A DNA stretch of 64,000 bases from Methanothrix sp. (GCF_016706325.1 NZ_JADJJX010000001.1:248001-312000); one strand, 5' to 3'; numbered from the stretch's first letter, positions 8,163 through 17,025 are shown. The notes: generated by a model from the letters alone, not told the origin. Numbers and translations are program-made.

Positions 8163-9385
8163 TGACCAAAGGAAGCGGAAGCGATAGCAGTATGCCCAAG
8201 AATACTGCCAATATGAGAGTGGTAGAGGGCTCCTATGCAGTAGCCCATGCAGTTATGTGCTGCCGGCCGGAGGTGATCTCCGCCTATCCCATCACCCCGC
8301 AGACCCACATCGTTGAGAACCTCTCTCAGATGGCGGCTGATGGCGAGCTGGATAGCACATTCTTGACGGTTGACTCCGAATTCTCCGCCCTCTCCGTTCT
8401 GGTCGGCTCCACCGCCTGTGGTGGCAGGGGATACTCCTCGACCACCAGCCAGGGATTGGCCCTGATGTACGAGGTCCTCTATAACGTCTCCGGCATGAGG
8501 CTGCCTATAGTGATGACCGTGGCCAATCGGGCCATGGGCGCTCCCCTGAACATCTGGAACGATCATCAGGACTCCATTGGTGCTCGCGATGTGGGATGGC
8601 TGCAGATCTATGTGGAGAATGTGCAGGAGGCAGTGGACGCCACCCTTCAGGCCTATAAGATCGCCGAGGACCCGGAGATCAGAACACCCATCATGGTCTG
8701 CATGGATGGCTTCATCCTCACCCATGTCTACGAGCCGGTCGAGCTCCTGGACAAGGATAAGGCAAGGGAGTTTCTGCCCGATTTCAAGCCGGCGAATATC
8801 CTGGACCCGAACAATCCCCTGACCTTCGGAGCCTTCGCCGATCCCTCCACCTATACTGAGTTCCGCTATCAGCAGTTTGTGGCCCATCAGAAGGCCCTGG
8901 AGAAGATAGATCAGGTGGCCAGGGACTTCCAGAAGGCCTTTGGCCGGTATTATGGCGGCCTTCTTGACAGCTATTATGCCGAGAATGCCGAGGTTATATT
9001 AATTGCCATGGGCTCAGTCGTTGGCACCATCAAGGATGCCATCGATGAGATGAGGGCAGAGGGCATCAGCGTGGGGCTGATCAAGCTCAGATGTTATCGT
9101 CCTTTTCCAGTAGCCGCCCTGCGCCAGGCCCTGGCTGGGGCTAAGGTGATTGCAGTGGTGGAGAAGGATGTCTCCATAGGATATGAGGCCGGGCTTGTGA
9201 CTGACCTCAAGGCGGCATTCTATAACACCGATATCAAAGCCCCTATCATCGGCTTTGCCGCTGGACTTGGGGGCCGTGATATCACCCTCAAAGACGTAAG
9301 AAAGATAGTGGATAAGGCCCTCGCTGCCGAGAAGGGGATCGAGAACGAGTTCGAGTTCCTGGATCTGAGAGAGGAGATTCTTTAG
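8162..9385 (+). CDS. porA: Pyruvate:ferredoxin oxidoreductase, alpha subunit
   Basis: 407 residues. After a short polar lead it shows VEGSYAVAHAV, then SAYPITPQTHIVE, the signature of the alpha subunit that shapes the thiamine diphosphate site, and a later VVEKDVSIGYEAG block of the C-terminal domain. The start ATG overlaps the porD stop and has GGAGGAG just upstream; an in-frame GTG-type start at 8120 would lie inside porD and is not needed. Length and order match PorA of methanogens. Confidence 0.93.
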   Translation: MTKGSGSDSSMPKNTANMRVVEGSYAVAHAVMCCRPEVISAYPITPQTHIVENLSQMAADGELDSTFLTVDSEFSALSVLVGSTACGGRGYSSTTSQGLALMYEVLYNVSGMRLPIVMTVANRAMGAPLNIWNDHQDSIGARDVGWLQIYVENVQEAVDATLQAYKIAEDPEIRTPIMVCMDGFILTHVYEPVELLDKDKAREFLPDFKPANILDPNNPLTFGAFADPSTYTEFRYQQFVAHQKALEKIDQVARDFQKAFGRYYGGLLDSYYAENAEVILIAMGSVVGTIKDAIDEMRAEGISVGLIKLRCYRPFPVAALRQALAGAKVIAVVEKDVSIGYEAGLVTDLKAAFYNTDIKAPIIGFAAGLGGRDITLKDVRKIVDKALAAEKGIENEFEFLDLREEIL

Positions 9386-9398
9386 GAGGCAATAAAAA

Positions 9399-10274
9399 AT
9401 GGAAAAATCTTTGCTGGCACCGGGGCACAGGGCCTGTGCGGGATGTGCCATGCCCACAGCCATCAGGCTGATCCTGGATGCGGCTGGGCCGAACACCATT
9501 GTGGTCTCGCCCACCGGCTGCCTGGAGGTTGTCACCACTCCCTTTCCGGAGAGCGCCTGGTGTGTTCCCTGGATTCACTCCCTGTTCGAGAACCCCGCAG
9601 CAGTGGCCTCCGGCGTGGAGGTCATGCTCAAACGACGGGGCAAGGATACCAATGTGATAGTGATAGGAGGAGACGGGAGCACATTCGACATCGGCATGGG
9701 CTCGAACTCCGGCATGTTCGAGCGGGGCCATAAGGTGCTTTACATCTGCTATGACAACGAGGCCTACATGAACACTGGAGTGCAGCGCAGTGGCTCTACC
9801 CCCTTCTGCGTGCACACCACCACCACCCCCTCGGGATCGGAGTCTTTGGGCAATCCCCGCCCCAAGAAGGATATGCCGGCCATCGCCCTGGCCCATGGTG
9901 TGCCCTATGTGGCCACTGCCTCAGTGGCTTATCCTGTGGATCTGAGAAGGAAGGTCAAGGAGGCCTTGAAGATCAATGGACCATCCTATATCCAGATCAA
10001 TGCCCCCTGCATCACCGGTTGGACATTCGATGCAGGCACTATGATCGAGATTGCCCGGCTGGCGGTGGAGACGGGTCTGTGGCCCCTAACTGAGTATGTC
10101 AACGGCTGCCTGGTGGGCGTGAAGAAGATCCGCAGACCAAAGCCTGTAGAGGAGTATCTGAGCCTGCAGGGGCGCTACAAGCACCTGTTCAAGAAGCCGG
10201 GCGGTGCAGATATGCTGAAGTACATCAAGTCCCTGGCCGATGGGAACATCGCCCGGTTCAATCTGGTTGACTGA
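9399..10274 (+). CDS. porB: Pyruvate:ferredoxin oxidoreductase, beta subunit
   Basis: 291 residues with an AGGAGG ribosome site. It has the N-terminal GHRACAGC cysteine pair for the beta-subunit 4Fe-4S cluster, VIGGDGSTFDIGM and YDNEAYMNTG (the thiamine diphosphate/Mg site), and the segment NPRPKKDMPAIALAHGVPYVATAS that is characteristic of pyruvate-type rather than 2-ketoisovalerate-type enzymes. It completes the porCDAB set. purO begins two bases after its stop, suggesting the transcript continues. Confidence 0.93.
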   Translation: MEKSLLAPGHRACAGCAMPTAIRLILDAAGPNTIVVSPTGCLEVVTTPFPESAWCVPWIHSLFENPAAVASGVEVMLKRRGKDTNVIVIGGDGSTFDIGMGSNSGMFERGHKVLYICYDNEAYMNTGVQRSGSTPFCVHTTTTPSGSESLGNPRPKKDMPAIALAHGVPYVATASVAYPVDLRRKVKEALKINGPSYIQINAPCITGWTFDAGTMIEIARLAVETGLWPLTEYVNGCLVGVKKIRRPKPVEEYLSLQGRYKHLFKKPGGADMLKYIKSLADGNIARFNLVD

Positions 10275-10276
10275 AG

Positions 10277-10888
10277 ATGTATGTAGGACGGATAGTGGTG
10301 GTGGGCCGAGCCCGGGGGAGGAGCTTTGTAGCCTATAGAGTCTCCTCCCGCTCTTTTCCCAACCGGATAGCTCAGGTCTCGGGGAAGGGGATAACCATCT
10401 CCCCCCTGAATCCTGCTGATCTGGTAAAAAATCCTTACATCTCTTATAGCTGTATCCGGACGGCAGATGGCCTGGCAGTGGTCTCCAATGGCACCCACAC
10501 CGATATGATAGCAGAGAGGATCGAGGACGGCCAGAGCCCCGGTGATGCCATGGCCCTGAGCCTGCTCGCTTTCGGCTATGAGAGAGATGAGCTGGATACA
10601 CCCCGCATCGCCGGGGCAGTGCAGGGGGAGAGGGGCTGGCTGGGGATCGCCAGCAAAGAGGAGCTCAGGGTGAAACAGTTTGGGCTGGATGAGGATTCTG
10701 CCTTGATGGTAGCAACCTATGAGAAGACCGATTTTCAGGCCATCTCTCTCTCAGCCGAAGACTCCGCCGGCATGGCTCGCAGAGCCTATGAACTCTCCTT
10801 TGAAAGGCCGGTCTGTGCTGCTGCTGCCATGGCAAGCTCTGCGGAAGATGGAGGGGGATTCGTTCTCGCTGCATATAACCCGGATTGA
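10277..10888 (+). CDS. purO: IMP cyclohydrolase, archaeal type
   Basis: 203 residues, the usual PurO length. It opens MYVGRIVVVGR and continues YRVSSRSFPNR, the family hallmark, with SNGTHTDMI further on. PurO closes the ring of FAICAR to give IMP, the last step of purine synthesis, in methanogens and halophiles that lack the bacterial PurH cyclohydrolase. The ATG is two bases after porB, and ftr follows, so all six genes may share a transcript; the shared logic (one-carbon and central carbon biosynthesis) is inference. Confidence 0.9.
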   Translation: MYVGRIVVVGRARGRSFVAYRVSSRSFPNRIAQVSGKGITISPLNPADLVKNPYISYSCIRTADGLAVVSNGTHTDMIAERIEDGQSPGDAMALSLLAFGYERDELDTPRIAGAVQGERGWLGIASKEELRVKQFGLDEDSALMVATYEKTDFQAISLSAEDSAGMARRAYELSFERPVCAAAAMASSAEDGGGFVLAAYNPD

Positions 10889-10920
10889 TCGGGCTGGAAG
10901 GGAATTTTGAGGTAAAAATT

Positions 10921-11811
10921 ATGGAGATCAATGGCGTATTAATCGATGATACCTTTGCTGAGGCTTTTCCCATTAAGATGGCAAGGGTGCAGATCACAGC
11001 AGTGACTGAGAGATGGGCCCAGGAGGCGGCCAGGGAGGCCACCGGGTTTGGAACCTCGGTGATTGGCTGTCCAGCGGAGGCAGGAATAGAGTGCTTTGTC
11101 GATGGCAGGGAGACCGTCGACGGCCGGCCGGGTGTGAACATTCTGATATGCAACATGGGTCTCAAGAACCTGGAGAACTCATTGCTCATGAGGCTGGGCC
11201 AGTGTGTGCTCACTGCTCCCACCGCTGCGGCTTATAACGGCATGGATGATGCAGAAACTCAGTTCGATACCGGCAGGAAGCTGAGCTTCTTTGGCGATGG
11301 TTACCAGAAATCGGAGGAGAGGTTTGGACGGAAGATCTGGAATATACCCCTCATGTCCGGCGACTTCATCATCGAGAACAGCTTTGGCGCTGTGGAGGGG
11401 ATTGCCGGGGGCAACTTCCTGATCCAGGGCCAAAATCAGATGTCGGCTCTGACTGCAGCCGAGGTGGCAATAGACTCCATTCGCAAGGTCGAGGGTGCCA
11501 TCACCCCCTTTCCGGGGGGAGTGGTCTCAAGCGGATCTAAGGTGGGCTCAAAGTACAAAGGGCTGAAGGCCTCCACCAACTCCGCCTTCTGTGCATCGCT
11601 CCGGGAGGATGGAGTCTGCGTGCTGGCGGAGGATGTATCCTGTGTCTTTGAGATCGTGATCAATGGCGTCGATCGGGAGGCAATAGAGAGTGCCATGCGG
11701 GCGGGGATTCATGCTGCCTGCCAGGTGCCAGGAGTTCTGCAGATAACTGCCGCCAACTACGAGGGGAAGCTGGGGATTCACCGTTTCCATTTGCATCATG
11801 TGCTGGAATAA
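10921..11811 (+). CDS. ftr: Formylmethanofuran:tetrahydromethanopterin (sarcinapterin) formyltransferase
   Basis: 296 residues, the standard Ftr length. It begins MEINGVLIDDTFAEAFPIK and carries EATGFGTSVIGCPAEAGIE, RLGQCVLTAPTAA, TPFPGGVVSSGSK and the closing GKLGIHRFHLH, all close to known Ftr enzymes. Ftr moves the formyl group between methanofuran and tetrahydromethanopterin (sarcinapterin); in an acetate user it runs toward formylmethanofuran when methyl groups are oxidised for reducing power. The chosen ATG follows GAGGT by seven bases; an in-frame start at 10885 overlapping purO is less likely. Cytoplasmic. Confidence 0.95.
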   Translation: MEINGVLIDDTFAEAFPIKMARVQITAVTERWAQEAAREATGFGTSVIGCPAEAGIECFVDGRETVDGRPGVNILICNMGLKNLENSLLMRLGQCVLTAPTAAAYNGMDDAETQFDTGRKLSFFGDGYQKSEERFGRKIWNIPLMSGDFIIENSFGAVEGIAGGNFLIQGQNQMSALTAAEVAIDSIRKVEGAITPFPGGVVSSGSKVGSKYKGLKASTNSAFCASLREDGVCVLAEDVSCVFEIVINGVDREAIESAMRAGIHAACQVPGVLQITAANYEGKLGIHRFHLHHVLE

Positions 11812-11846
11812 GTGGCCAGCATCTGAGAGCCTGCAACGATCTCCCC

Positions 11847-11888
11847 CAAAGCAGCTGATGCAAAGCAGTTGATGCAAAGCAGTTGATG
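11847..11888. repeat. Tandem repeat, 14 bp x 3
   Basis: Three copies of CAAAGCAGTTGATG, the first with one change, lie in the convergent gap after ftr. No coding role is visible. Confidence 0.8.
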
Positions 11889-11936
11889 TGACGCTGTTGA
11901 GGTTCGAGTTAGTAGCTTAGGCCCGGCGAGTGGTAT

Positions 11937-12000
11937 CCCAAACCGGAAAGGCAGGCGGAGGGTCATCAAAAAAAAGCTTCGCCGCCCTTCCCCGTTTGGG
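11937..12000. terminator. Long stem-loop between convergent genes
   Basis: CCCAAAC at 11937 pairs with GTTTGGG at 11994, and GGCGG near 11954 with CCGCC near 11981, giving an interrupted stem around an A-rich loop. A second small hairpin (GAAGGC ... GCCTTC) lies at 12018-12035. The position between the ends of ftr and the SIMPL gene suits a transcription end for both, but a small structured RNA cannot be excluded. Confidence 0.4.
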
Positions 12001-12059
12001 AAAGAGAGGCTGAGAGTGAAGGCTTATTGGCCTTCTCAGGAGTTCTTTTCAGTCTTGAA

Positions 12060-12761
12060 TCAAAGGATCTCGTAGACCAGGCTCACACTGGCTGAGACCT
12101 CCACCTCCCCTGGCTGGATGGGGATGACAGGCATGGCTAATGAGTAGCTTCTCTGTGCCGGCATGACATATCCATAGCCCACAGTCAACTCCAGAATCCT
12201 GCCCAGCTCCAATTCGGCAGCGCTGGCGGCAACCTGGGCCTTTCTCTGCCCATCCTTGATGGCCAAAGCCATGGCCTCATCATTCTGGGGGGCCGGGTCC
12301 TTGAGATCGAATTTGATCTCCTGTATGCTGTTTGAGCCTGCACCCACTGCCACATCCAGCACCCGGCCCACATCCTCGGTCTTATCCAGCTTCACAGTCA
12401 CCTGGTTGGTGGCCAGGAAGACCAAAGGCTGCTCTATGGCATCAGCGCCCAGCTTCTCATCCTGAGGCACAGTGGTCAGGCTGAACCTGCTGGTCTGCAT
12501 CTGGCTCTCACTGATGCCGGCCTCGATCAGGGCGTTGATGGTCTGGTTCATCAGTCTGGCATTCTCTTCCACTGCTTCTGCTGCTTTGGTGCTCCTGCTC
12601 TCCACGCCTAATACTATCGTTGCCATATCCGGAGCCACTCTCACCTTTCCTTCGCCCTCTACCCTGAGCTTGGAGATCTCTTTCTCGTCAGCAGCAGCCA
12701 TTGCAGGCCCGGCTAACGAGAGCAGCAACATTCCCATTAAAGCTATGCACATTTTTTTCAT
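12060..12761 (-). CDS. Secreted SIMPL-domain (DUF541) protein, paralogue 1
   Basis: 233 residues: a signal peptide (MKKMCIALMGMLLLSLAGPAMA), then a SIMPL domain beginning KLRVEGEGKVRVAPDMATIVLGVES, with the usual strands and helices through to VSASVSLVYEI at the end. SIMPL proteins are periplasmic or surface proteins, sometimes linked to oxidative stress, but without an established reaction. GGGGG lies about nine bases before the ATG. A second SIMPL gene sits immediately upstream on the same strand; the pair probably arose by duplication. Confidence 0.85.
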   Translation of the reverse strand: MKKMCIALMGMLLLSLAGPAMAAADEKEISKLRVEGEGKVRVAPDMATIVLGVESRSTKAAEAVEENARLMNQTINALIEAGISESQMQTSRFSLTTVPQDEKLGADAIEQPLVFLATNQVTVKLDKTEDVGRVLDVAVGAGSNSIQEIKFDLKDPAPQNDEAMALAIKDGQRKAQVAASAAELELGRILELTVGYGYVMPAQRSYSLAMPVIPIQPGEVEVSASVSLVYEIL

Positions 12762-12796
12762 AATCTAGCCCCCTTATATGATGACATCAAGATCTC

Positions 12797-13495
12797 TTAT
12801 AAAATAAACTCATAGGTCACCATGACCCTGGCGCTGACATCCACCATCCCGCTCCTGGTCGAGCCGCTGCCATAGGAATAGTCGATCCCCAGGCTGGGAT
12901 AAGTGAAGATATCCATGGCCTTCCCCAGTCTTCCCCCAGCATCCTCTGCCAATGCAGCTGCATTTCTCCGGGCGTCAGCCAGAGCTTCTTTGCGGGCTTC
13001 TGCCAGGGCGCCGCTTGCATCCTTCAGGCCGTATCCCACTACATAGGCATTGGCTCCCGCCGACCGGGCGGCATCCAGAGCCCTGTTAATCCTGGGCTCA
13101 TCAGCAGATCTCAGGCGAACCATTGCCGATCTTTGTAGAGAGACTGAACTCTCTGTGGTATTCTCGCATACAGTGGTGTTATTCACCATCCTGCAGACAT
13201 TGCTTGATGACTGGAAACTGGATATGCCGCTTCCCTGTCCGGGAAGTATCTCCTCATCCTTAACCCCCGCCTTCTTCAGAGCAATGATCACACTGTTCAT
13301 CTCCTCCTCCAACTCAGACTGGGCCTGGCTCAAATTCTCATTGCTGCTGGCCACTGAGATGGAGATGCTCACGATATCTGCCGGAACGGTAACCGTTCCT
13401 ATCCCCTCAACTGTAAGAGGATAGCTCTCTCCCAGTGCTGCTGCAGAGAGCACGGCTGTGGCTATAGTACAGAACAATATAACCGACCACTTCAT
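12797..13495 (-). CDS. Secreted SIMPL-domain (DUF541) protein, paralogue 2
   Basis: 232 residues starting MKWSVILFCTIATAVLSAAALG, a signal peptide, then YPLTVEGIGTVTVPADIVSISISVAS as the SIMPL start. A longer reading frame reaching 13606 would put charged residues ahead of the signal peptide and is rejected; the ATG at 13495 lies about 30 bases from a TATA box. Residues 120-135 contain two cysteines (VCRMVNNTTVCEN) that could form a disulfide outside the cell and are absent from the paralogue. Function unknown. Confidence 0.85.
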   Translation of the reverse strand: MKWSVILFCTIATAVLSAAALGESYPLTVEGIGTVTVPADIVSISISVASSNENLSQAQSELEEEMNSVIIALKKAGVKDEEILPGQGSGISSFQSSSNVCRMVNNTTVCENTTESSVSLQRSAMVRLRSADEPRINRALDAARSAGANAYVVGYGLKDASGALAEARKEALADARRNAAALAEDAGGRLGKAMDIFTYPSLGIDYSYGSGSTRSGMVDVSARVMVTYEFIL

Positions 13496-13522
13496 ATAAT
13501 CCCCAATCAAAAACGCTCTCAA

Positions 13523-13533
13523 AGATATATAAG
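13523..13533 (-). promoter_or_regulatory. TATA box for the SIMPL gene pair
   Basis: On the minus strand TTATATATC lies about 30 bases before the ATG at 13495, the expected archaeal TATA position for a near-leaderless transcript. Confidence 0.5.
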
Positions 13534-13786
13534 CGTATGGTACTGCTGCCTCAACCTCTGCTGATTCTTGTCTGATCCCTTTTCTCCGCCCCCAACCTCC
13601 CGCCATCCGGGCTGGAGAGATAGGCCCTTATACCTCCCTCTCCTCCTCCATCCCTCTCCCCCCCCATCCCTCTCCTTCTCCATCTCTTCTTCTCCATCTC
13701 TCCTTCTCCATCCTCATCATCCCCTCAGGCTCTCTCCTGCCCGCTCAACCATCATCTTTAATTTGAGAGTAAGCATCCCTCACCAC

Positions 13787-14584
13787 ATGAGCAAGATCGG
13801 AAAGGCGATCCGTCTGGAGCGCATACTGGATCGCAAGACACGCAGAACGGTCATCATTCCCATGGACCATGGGATCTCTGTGGGACCCATAGCCGGGCTG
13901 ATAGATATGCCGGCCACAGTAGACAAAGTGGCAGAAGGAGGAGCTAACGCCGTCCTGGGACATATGGGCCTGCCATTGCACGGCCACCGGGGGTACGGCA
14001 GGGATGTGGGATTGATCATTCATCTCTCTGCATCCAGCTCCCTGGGCCCAGATCCAAATCACAAGGTTCTGGTGACCGATGTTGAGGACGCTATAAGGGT
14101 GGGTGCAGATGCTGTGAGCATCCACATCAACATCGGCGCCGATGATGAGGCAGAGATGCTGCATGACCTGGGGAGGGTGGCACGAAGCTGCGATCGGTGG
14201 GGAATGCCTCTTTTGGCCATGATGTATCCTCGCGGGCCGAAGGTGGGCTCCGAGCATGATGTGGAGCATGTGAAGCTTGCCGCCCGCATAGGCTCTGAGC
14301 TGGGGGCGGATATCGTTAAGACCAATTACACAGGCTCGCCAGATACCTTCCGGGAGGTAGTAAGAGGCTGCAGCGTGCCGGTGATCATCGCCGGCGGGCC
14401 GAGGATGGACACAGAAAGGGATCTATTGCAGATGGTCTATGATGCCGTGCAGGTCGGTGGAGCAGGGGTGGCCTTCGGGCGCAATGTCTTCCAGGCGGAG
14501 AATCCCACTCTGCTGGTAAGAAGGCTGTGCAAGGTCGTCCATGAGGGCTATACCCCGGATGAGGCGGAGGGGGTCGCCCTCTAG
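13787..14584 (+). CDS. 2-amino-3,7-dideoxy-D-threo-hept-6-ulosonate (ADTH) synthase / class I aldolase family
   Basis: 265 residues. It opens MSKIGKAIRLERILDRKTRR and IPMDHGISVGP, the pattern of the archaeal ADTH synthase group, which condenses a 6-deoxy-5-ketofructose phosphate with aspartate semialdehyde at the head of the archaeal route to 3-dehydroquinate and aromatic amino acids. The Schiff-base lysine is seen in DIVKTNYTG and the phosphate-binding block in VIIAGGPRM. A class I fructose-bisphosphate aldolase is the close alternative. The frame is open far upstream, but the pyrimidine-rich repetitive stretch 13600-13740 is not family sequence, so the ATG at 13787 is chosen. Confidence 0.8.
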   Translation: MSKIGKAIRLERILDRKTRRTVIIPMDHGISVGPIAGLIDMPATVDKVAEGGANAVLGHMGLPLHGHRGYGRDVGLIIHLSASSSLGPDPNHKVLVTDVEDAIRVGADAVSIHINIGADDEAEMLHDLGRVARSCDRWGMPLLAMMYPRGPKVGSEHDVEHVKLAARIGSELGADIVKTNYTGSPDTFREVVRGCSVPVIIAGGPRMDTERDLLQMVYDAVQVGGAGVAFGRNVFQAENPTLLVRRLCKVVHEGYTPDEAEGVAL

Positions 14585-15092
14585 GGCAGGCCTCTTATCT
14601 CATATTTTTTTATTGGCGAGCTGTTTCACATGCCCCAATAAAAGCGATTTTTGCTTTTTAATATCCCCGCCTCATCAATGAGATGTGCCATCAGCACTGG
14701 GCTCTCTTGCCCTCTATTCTATTCTACTCTATTGCCTTCTCTTGCCTTGGCCTTAGGGCCGGTGGAATGGCAGTCTCCGATCGCCTCTGGCGCCAGCTAT
14801 AGCAATGAGGAAGTGATCGGCTCATTCAATGAGGACTGCCGGATCCATTGGCAAATCCTCTGCCAATTTCAAATCACTTCTGCTCAGGCAAGCCAAATTG
14901 CCTTGGCAACGTAGCGGATGTGCAGATGGTGCGAATGCTGTGCGATCAAAAAAAGACTAAAAGATTTATTATTATTTTGAATTATATTTGGAAGTTCTCT
15001 GTCGATGTGAAATGCAGGTTCTATCATCAGACGTTGATTGAGACACTGAAGACGTCATTTGTTTAAATATACAGATTCATAAGCAGATCGCA
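14585..15092. other. Gene-free stretch
   Basis: About 500 bases between convergent genes. Apart from a small stem-loop near its start I see only short unconvincing frames and AT-rich DNA at 14940-15075. Confidence 0.5.
14640..14660 (+). terminator. Stem-loop with T-tract after the ADTH synthase gene
   Basis: AAAAGC pairs with GCTTTT around a T-rich loop and runs into TTTTTAAT, a plausible transcript end 55 bases past the stop. Confidence 0.4.
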
Positions 15093-16109
15093 TCAGCGGG
15101 CAATCTTCGCCTTGATCTCCGAGACATCTCCCTGCAGCCTCGCCATCCTCTCCTCCCGGCCCTCCAGGTCTGATCGCAGGCCCCGTACTTCGGCGACGAT
15201 GCTCTCGGCACTCTCTTCAACCCTAACCACAAGATGCTCCTGGCCAACCTCAATCCTTTCGGCTGTATTCTCAAGGCTCGCATCGAACCTCTCTGCCAGT
15301 CTTTCCATGCCTGATTCGAACCTCTCCGCCAAACATTTCTGCCCCTCCACCAGGCTGTTCTGCCCTTCCACCAGGCTGTTCTGCCCTTCCACCAGACGGT
15401 TCTGCCCCTCCACCAGGCTGTTCTGCCCCTCCACCAGACGGTTCTGCCCTTCCACCAGACGGTTCTGCCCCTCCACCAGGTGGTTCTGCCCCTCCACCAG
15501 GTGGTTCTGCCCCTCCACCAGACGGTTCTGCCCCTCCACCAGGTGGTTCTGCCCCTCCACCAGGCTGTTCTGCCCCTCCACCAGGCTGTTCTGCCCTTCC
15601 ACCAGACGGTTCTGCCCCTCCACCAGGCTGTTCTGCCCCTCCACCAGGCTGTTCTGCCCTTCCACCAGACGGTTCTGCCCCTCTACCAGGCGGTTCTGCC
15701 CCTCCATCAGATCTGCCTGTCCGGAGATTATCGTGTCGAGCTTGGAGTTAACAGCGGAGAATCCCTCTCGGACAGCGACTATCAGCTCTTTGAGGTAGTT
15801 GGCTGCTGTGTCCAGCCGGGTATCTGTCTCTCCTTCGCCGGTGATCTTATAAAAACTATCATAGCAGCCCTTTGGCTCTGAATACTCAATGCTGATATCT
15901 GTAACAGCGATGAGTGTGTTCTCTATCCTCACCGATCTGAGGAATCTATCAAGATCGGCCTTAGCGCCCTCTGCAACGATCTTAACCCTACCATCCGGTA
16001 GGTTCGTGACATAGCCTGTGATATCGAGCGCCCGGGCGGCGGCCAGAACTCGAGACCTGTATCCCACCTGCTGCACCTTTCCTGAGACATAAGCTGTCAC
16101 ACTATGCAT
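15093..16109 (-). CDS. Acylphosphatase domain fused to an 18-unit heptad repeat and coiled coil
   Basis: 338 residues from the ATG at 16109 (a TTG at 16118 would add three). Residues 1-88 are an acylphosphatase: GKVQQVGYRSR holds the substrate-binding arginine and VTNLPDGRVKIVAEG the catalytic asparagine. A linker of about 45 residues follows, then 18 back-to-back copies of LVEGQNx (x = S, R or H), and a C-terminal 75 residues rich in Glu, Arg and hydrophobic heptads (RLAERFDASLENTAERIEVG). The repeat region should be a long helix or coiled coil. Acylphosphatases are normally stand-alone 90-residue enzymes hydrolysing acyl phosphates. The role of the tail is unknown; oligomerisation or anchoring is a guess. 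Confidence 0.8.
   Translation of the reverse strand: MHSVTAYVSGKVQQVGYRSRVLAAARALDITGYVTNLPDGRVKIVAEGAKADLDRFLRSVRIENTLIAVTDISIEYSEPKGCYDSFYKITGEGETDTRLDTAANYLKELIVAVREGFSAVNSKLDTIISGQADLMEGQNRLVEGQNRLVEGQNSLVEGQNSLVEGQNRLVEGQNSLVEGQNSLVEGQNHLVEGQNRLVEGQNHLVEGQNHLVEGQNRLVEGQNRLVEGQNSLVEGQNRLVEGQNSLVEGQNSLVEGQKCLAERFESGMERLAERFDASLENTAERIEVGQEHLVVRVEESAESIVAEVRGLRSDLEGREERMARLQGDVSEIKAKIAR
15333..15710 (-). repeat. In-gene tandem repeat, 21 bp x 18
   Basis: Eighteen 21-bp units encode seven residues each, nearly always LVEGQN plus S, R or H; the first is LMEGQNR and the last LVEGQKC. The DNA units are nearly identical, so copy number is likely to change by slippage without breaking the frame. 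Confidence 0.95.
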
Positions 16110-16239
16110 CGATCTCAATTAGTGTCGGATGATATATAAAAAATGCTGTCCGGCTGACTTCTCATCTCTGATTCTTCAAGATCGTAATCGACTTTTTGCG
16201 CTCAGAATATGATTGGCTCTTTCGCTTGTTCTCGATCAC

Positions 16240-16932
16240 TCACTCTCTCCCTCTCCGGATACCTCTTTCCTCTTCCGCCGGGACGGCCTTTTGGCTTTCC
16301 CGGCCCCCTGCCCTGCTGCTCTCAGCCTTCTCGGATTTCGCCTTGACCTTGACCTTGACCTCTGACATCTCCTCAGGAGAGGCCCTCTTCCGATCCCGTG
16401 TCATCCCCTTGCGGGCCATCCTCTCCCTGATCATCAGCCTCACCTCATCAATGCCCACGCCGAAGACCTCGGAGATCAGCTCCTTTGCCACCTCCAGCTC
16501 CCTGCCGATGAGGGGATCTGATGCACCAGACCTTCCCGCCAGGAGGCAGAGATGATCGAGCGGTTTTTCCACCAGCTCTGAGGAGTATCTGTCCTGCTCC
16601 TCTTTGTAGATCTTGAGCATGCCGTAGATGTACGGATAGAGGGGAGTAGCCGGGTTGAGCCGGTAGAAGGTGTTGGTCTTCCTCTTGGCCGCATCGCGGG
16701 GAGAGGGAAGGATTCTTTTCTCCATGACCACCACCTCCAGCCTCTCCAGCTTGTCCAGCTTATTGATGAGGGTGGTCTGGTTCCAGAATGGTCCCCCGCC
16801 AGTGGGCCCCAGCTCCCGCCAGATCTGGTTGAGCTGCACAAACCCGCCCTTCCTCTTCAGGTATACCAGAAGCATTGCCAGGGGCATCTGATCGCGCTGC
16901 AGGGCGGTGTAGCGGGCGAACTCATCCAACAT
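16240..16932 (-). CDS. Winged-helix-like protein of unknown function
   Basis: 230 residues starting at an ATG that has GGTGGAG six bases upstream (the GTG at 16947 would lie before the ribosome site). Residues 15-100 look like a winged helix: LVYLKRKGGFVQLNQIWRELG, then NQTTLINKLDKLERLEVVVMEKR and a charged wing. The last 60 residues are strongly basic (RDRKRASPEEMSEVKVKVKAK), suited to binding nucleic acid. It may be a transcription regulator. No neighbour indicates its target; the divergent sugar nucleotidyltransferase gene begins about 90 bases away, so it could act there, which is speculation. Confidence 0.6.
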   Translation of the reverse strand: MLDEFARYTALQRDQMPLAMLLVYLKRKGGFVQLNQIWRELGPTGGGPFWNQTTLINKLDKLERLEVVVMEKRILPSPRDAAKRKTNTFYRLNPATPLYPYIYGMLKIYKEEQDRYSSELVEKPLDHLCLLAGRSGASDPLIGRELEVAKELISEVFGVGIDEVRLMIRERMARKGMTRDRKRASPEEMSEVKVKVKAKSEKAESSRAGGRESQKAVPAEEERGIRRGRE

Positions 16933-17025
16933 GTCTCCACCTAGCACATATAACCCTAAAGCCTTTTCGGTTTTTTTACAGAAGCATTTTTATTCTCCTG
17001 AGACCTCAGATCACCGGGGTGGATA

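Noticed and set aside
13568..13786. Longer N-terminus for the ADTH synthase
   Set aside because: The stretch is Ser/Pro/Leu-rich translation of CCATCTCTCCTT-like repetitive DNA, and the family starts at the ATG 13787.
14651..15066. Small genes after the ADTH synthase
   Set aside because: Short frames with atypical composition, no ribosome site; the area starts with a terminator-like stem.
15112..15881. Plus-strand frames of FCPSTRL or LPLHQAV repeats
   Set aside because: Antisense readings of the acylphosphatase heptad repeat; the minus frame has a real enzyme domain and the others do not.
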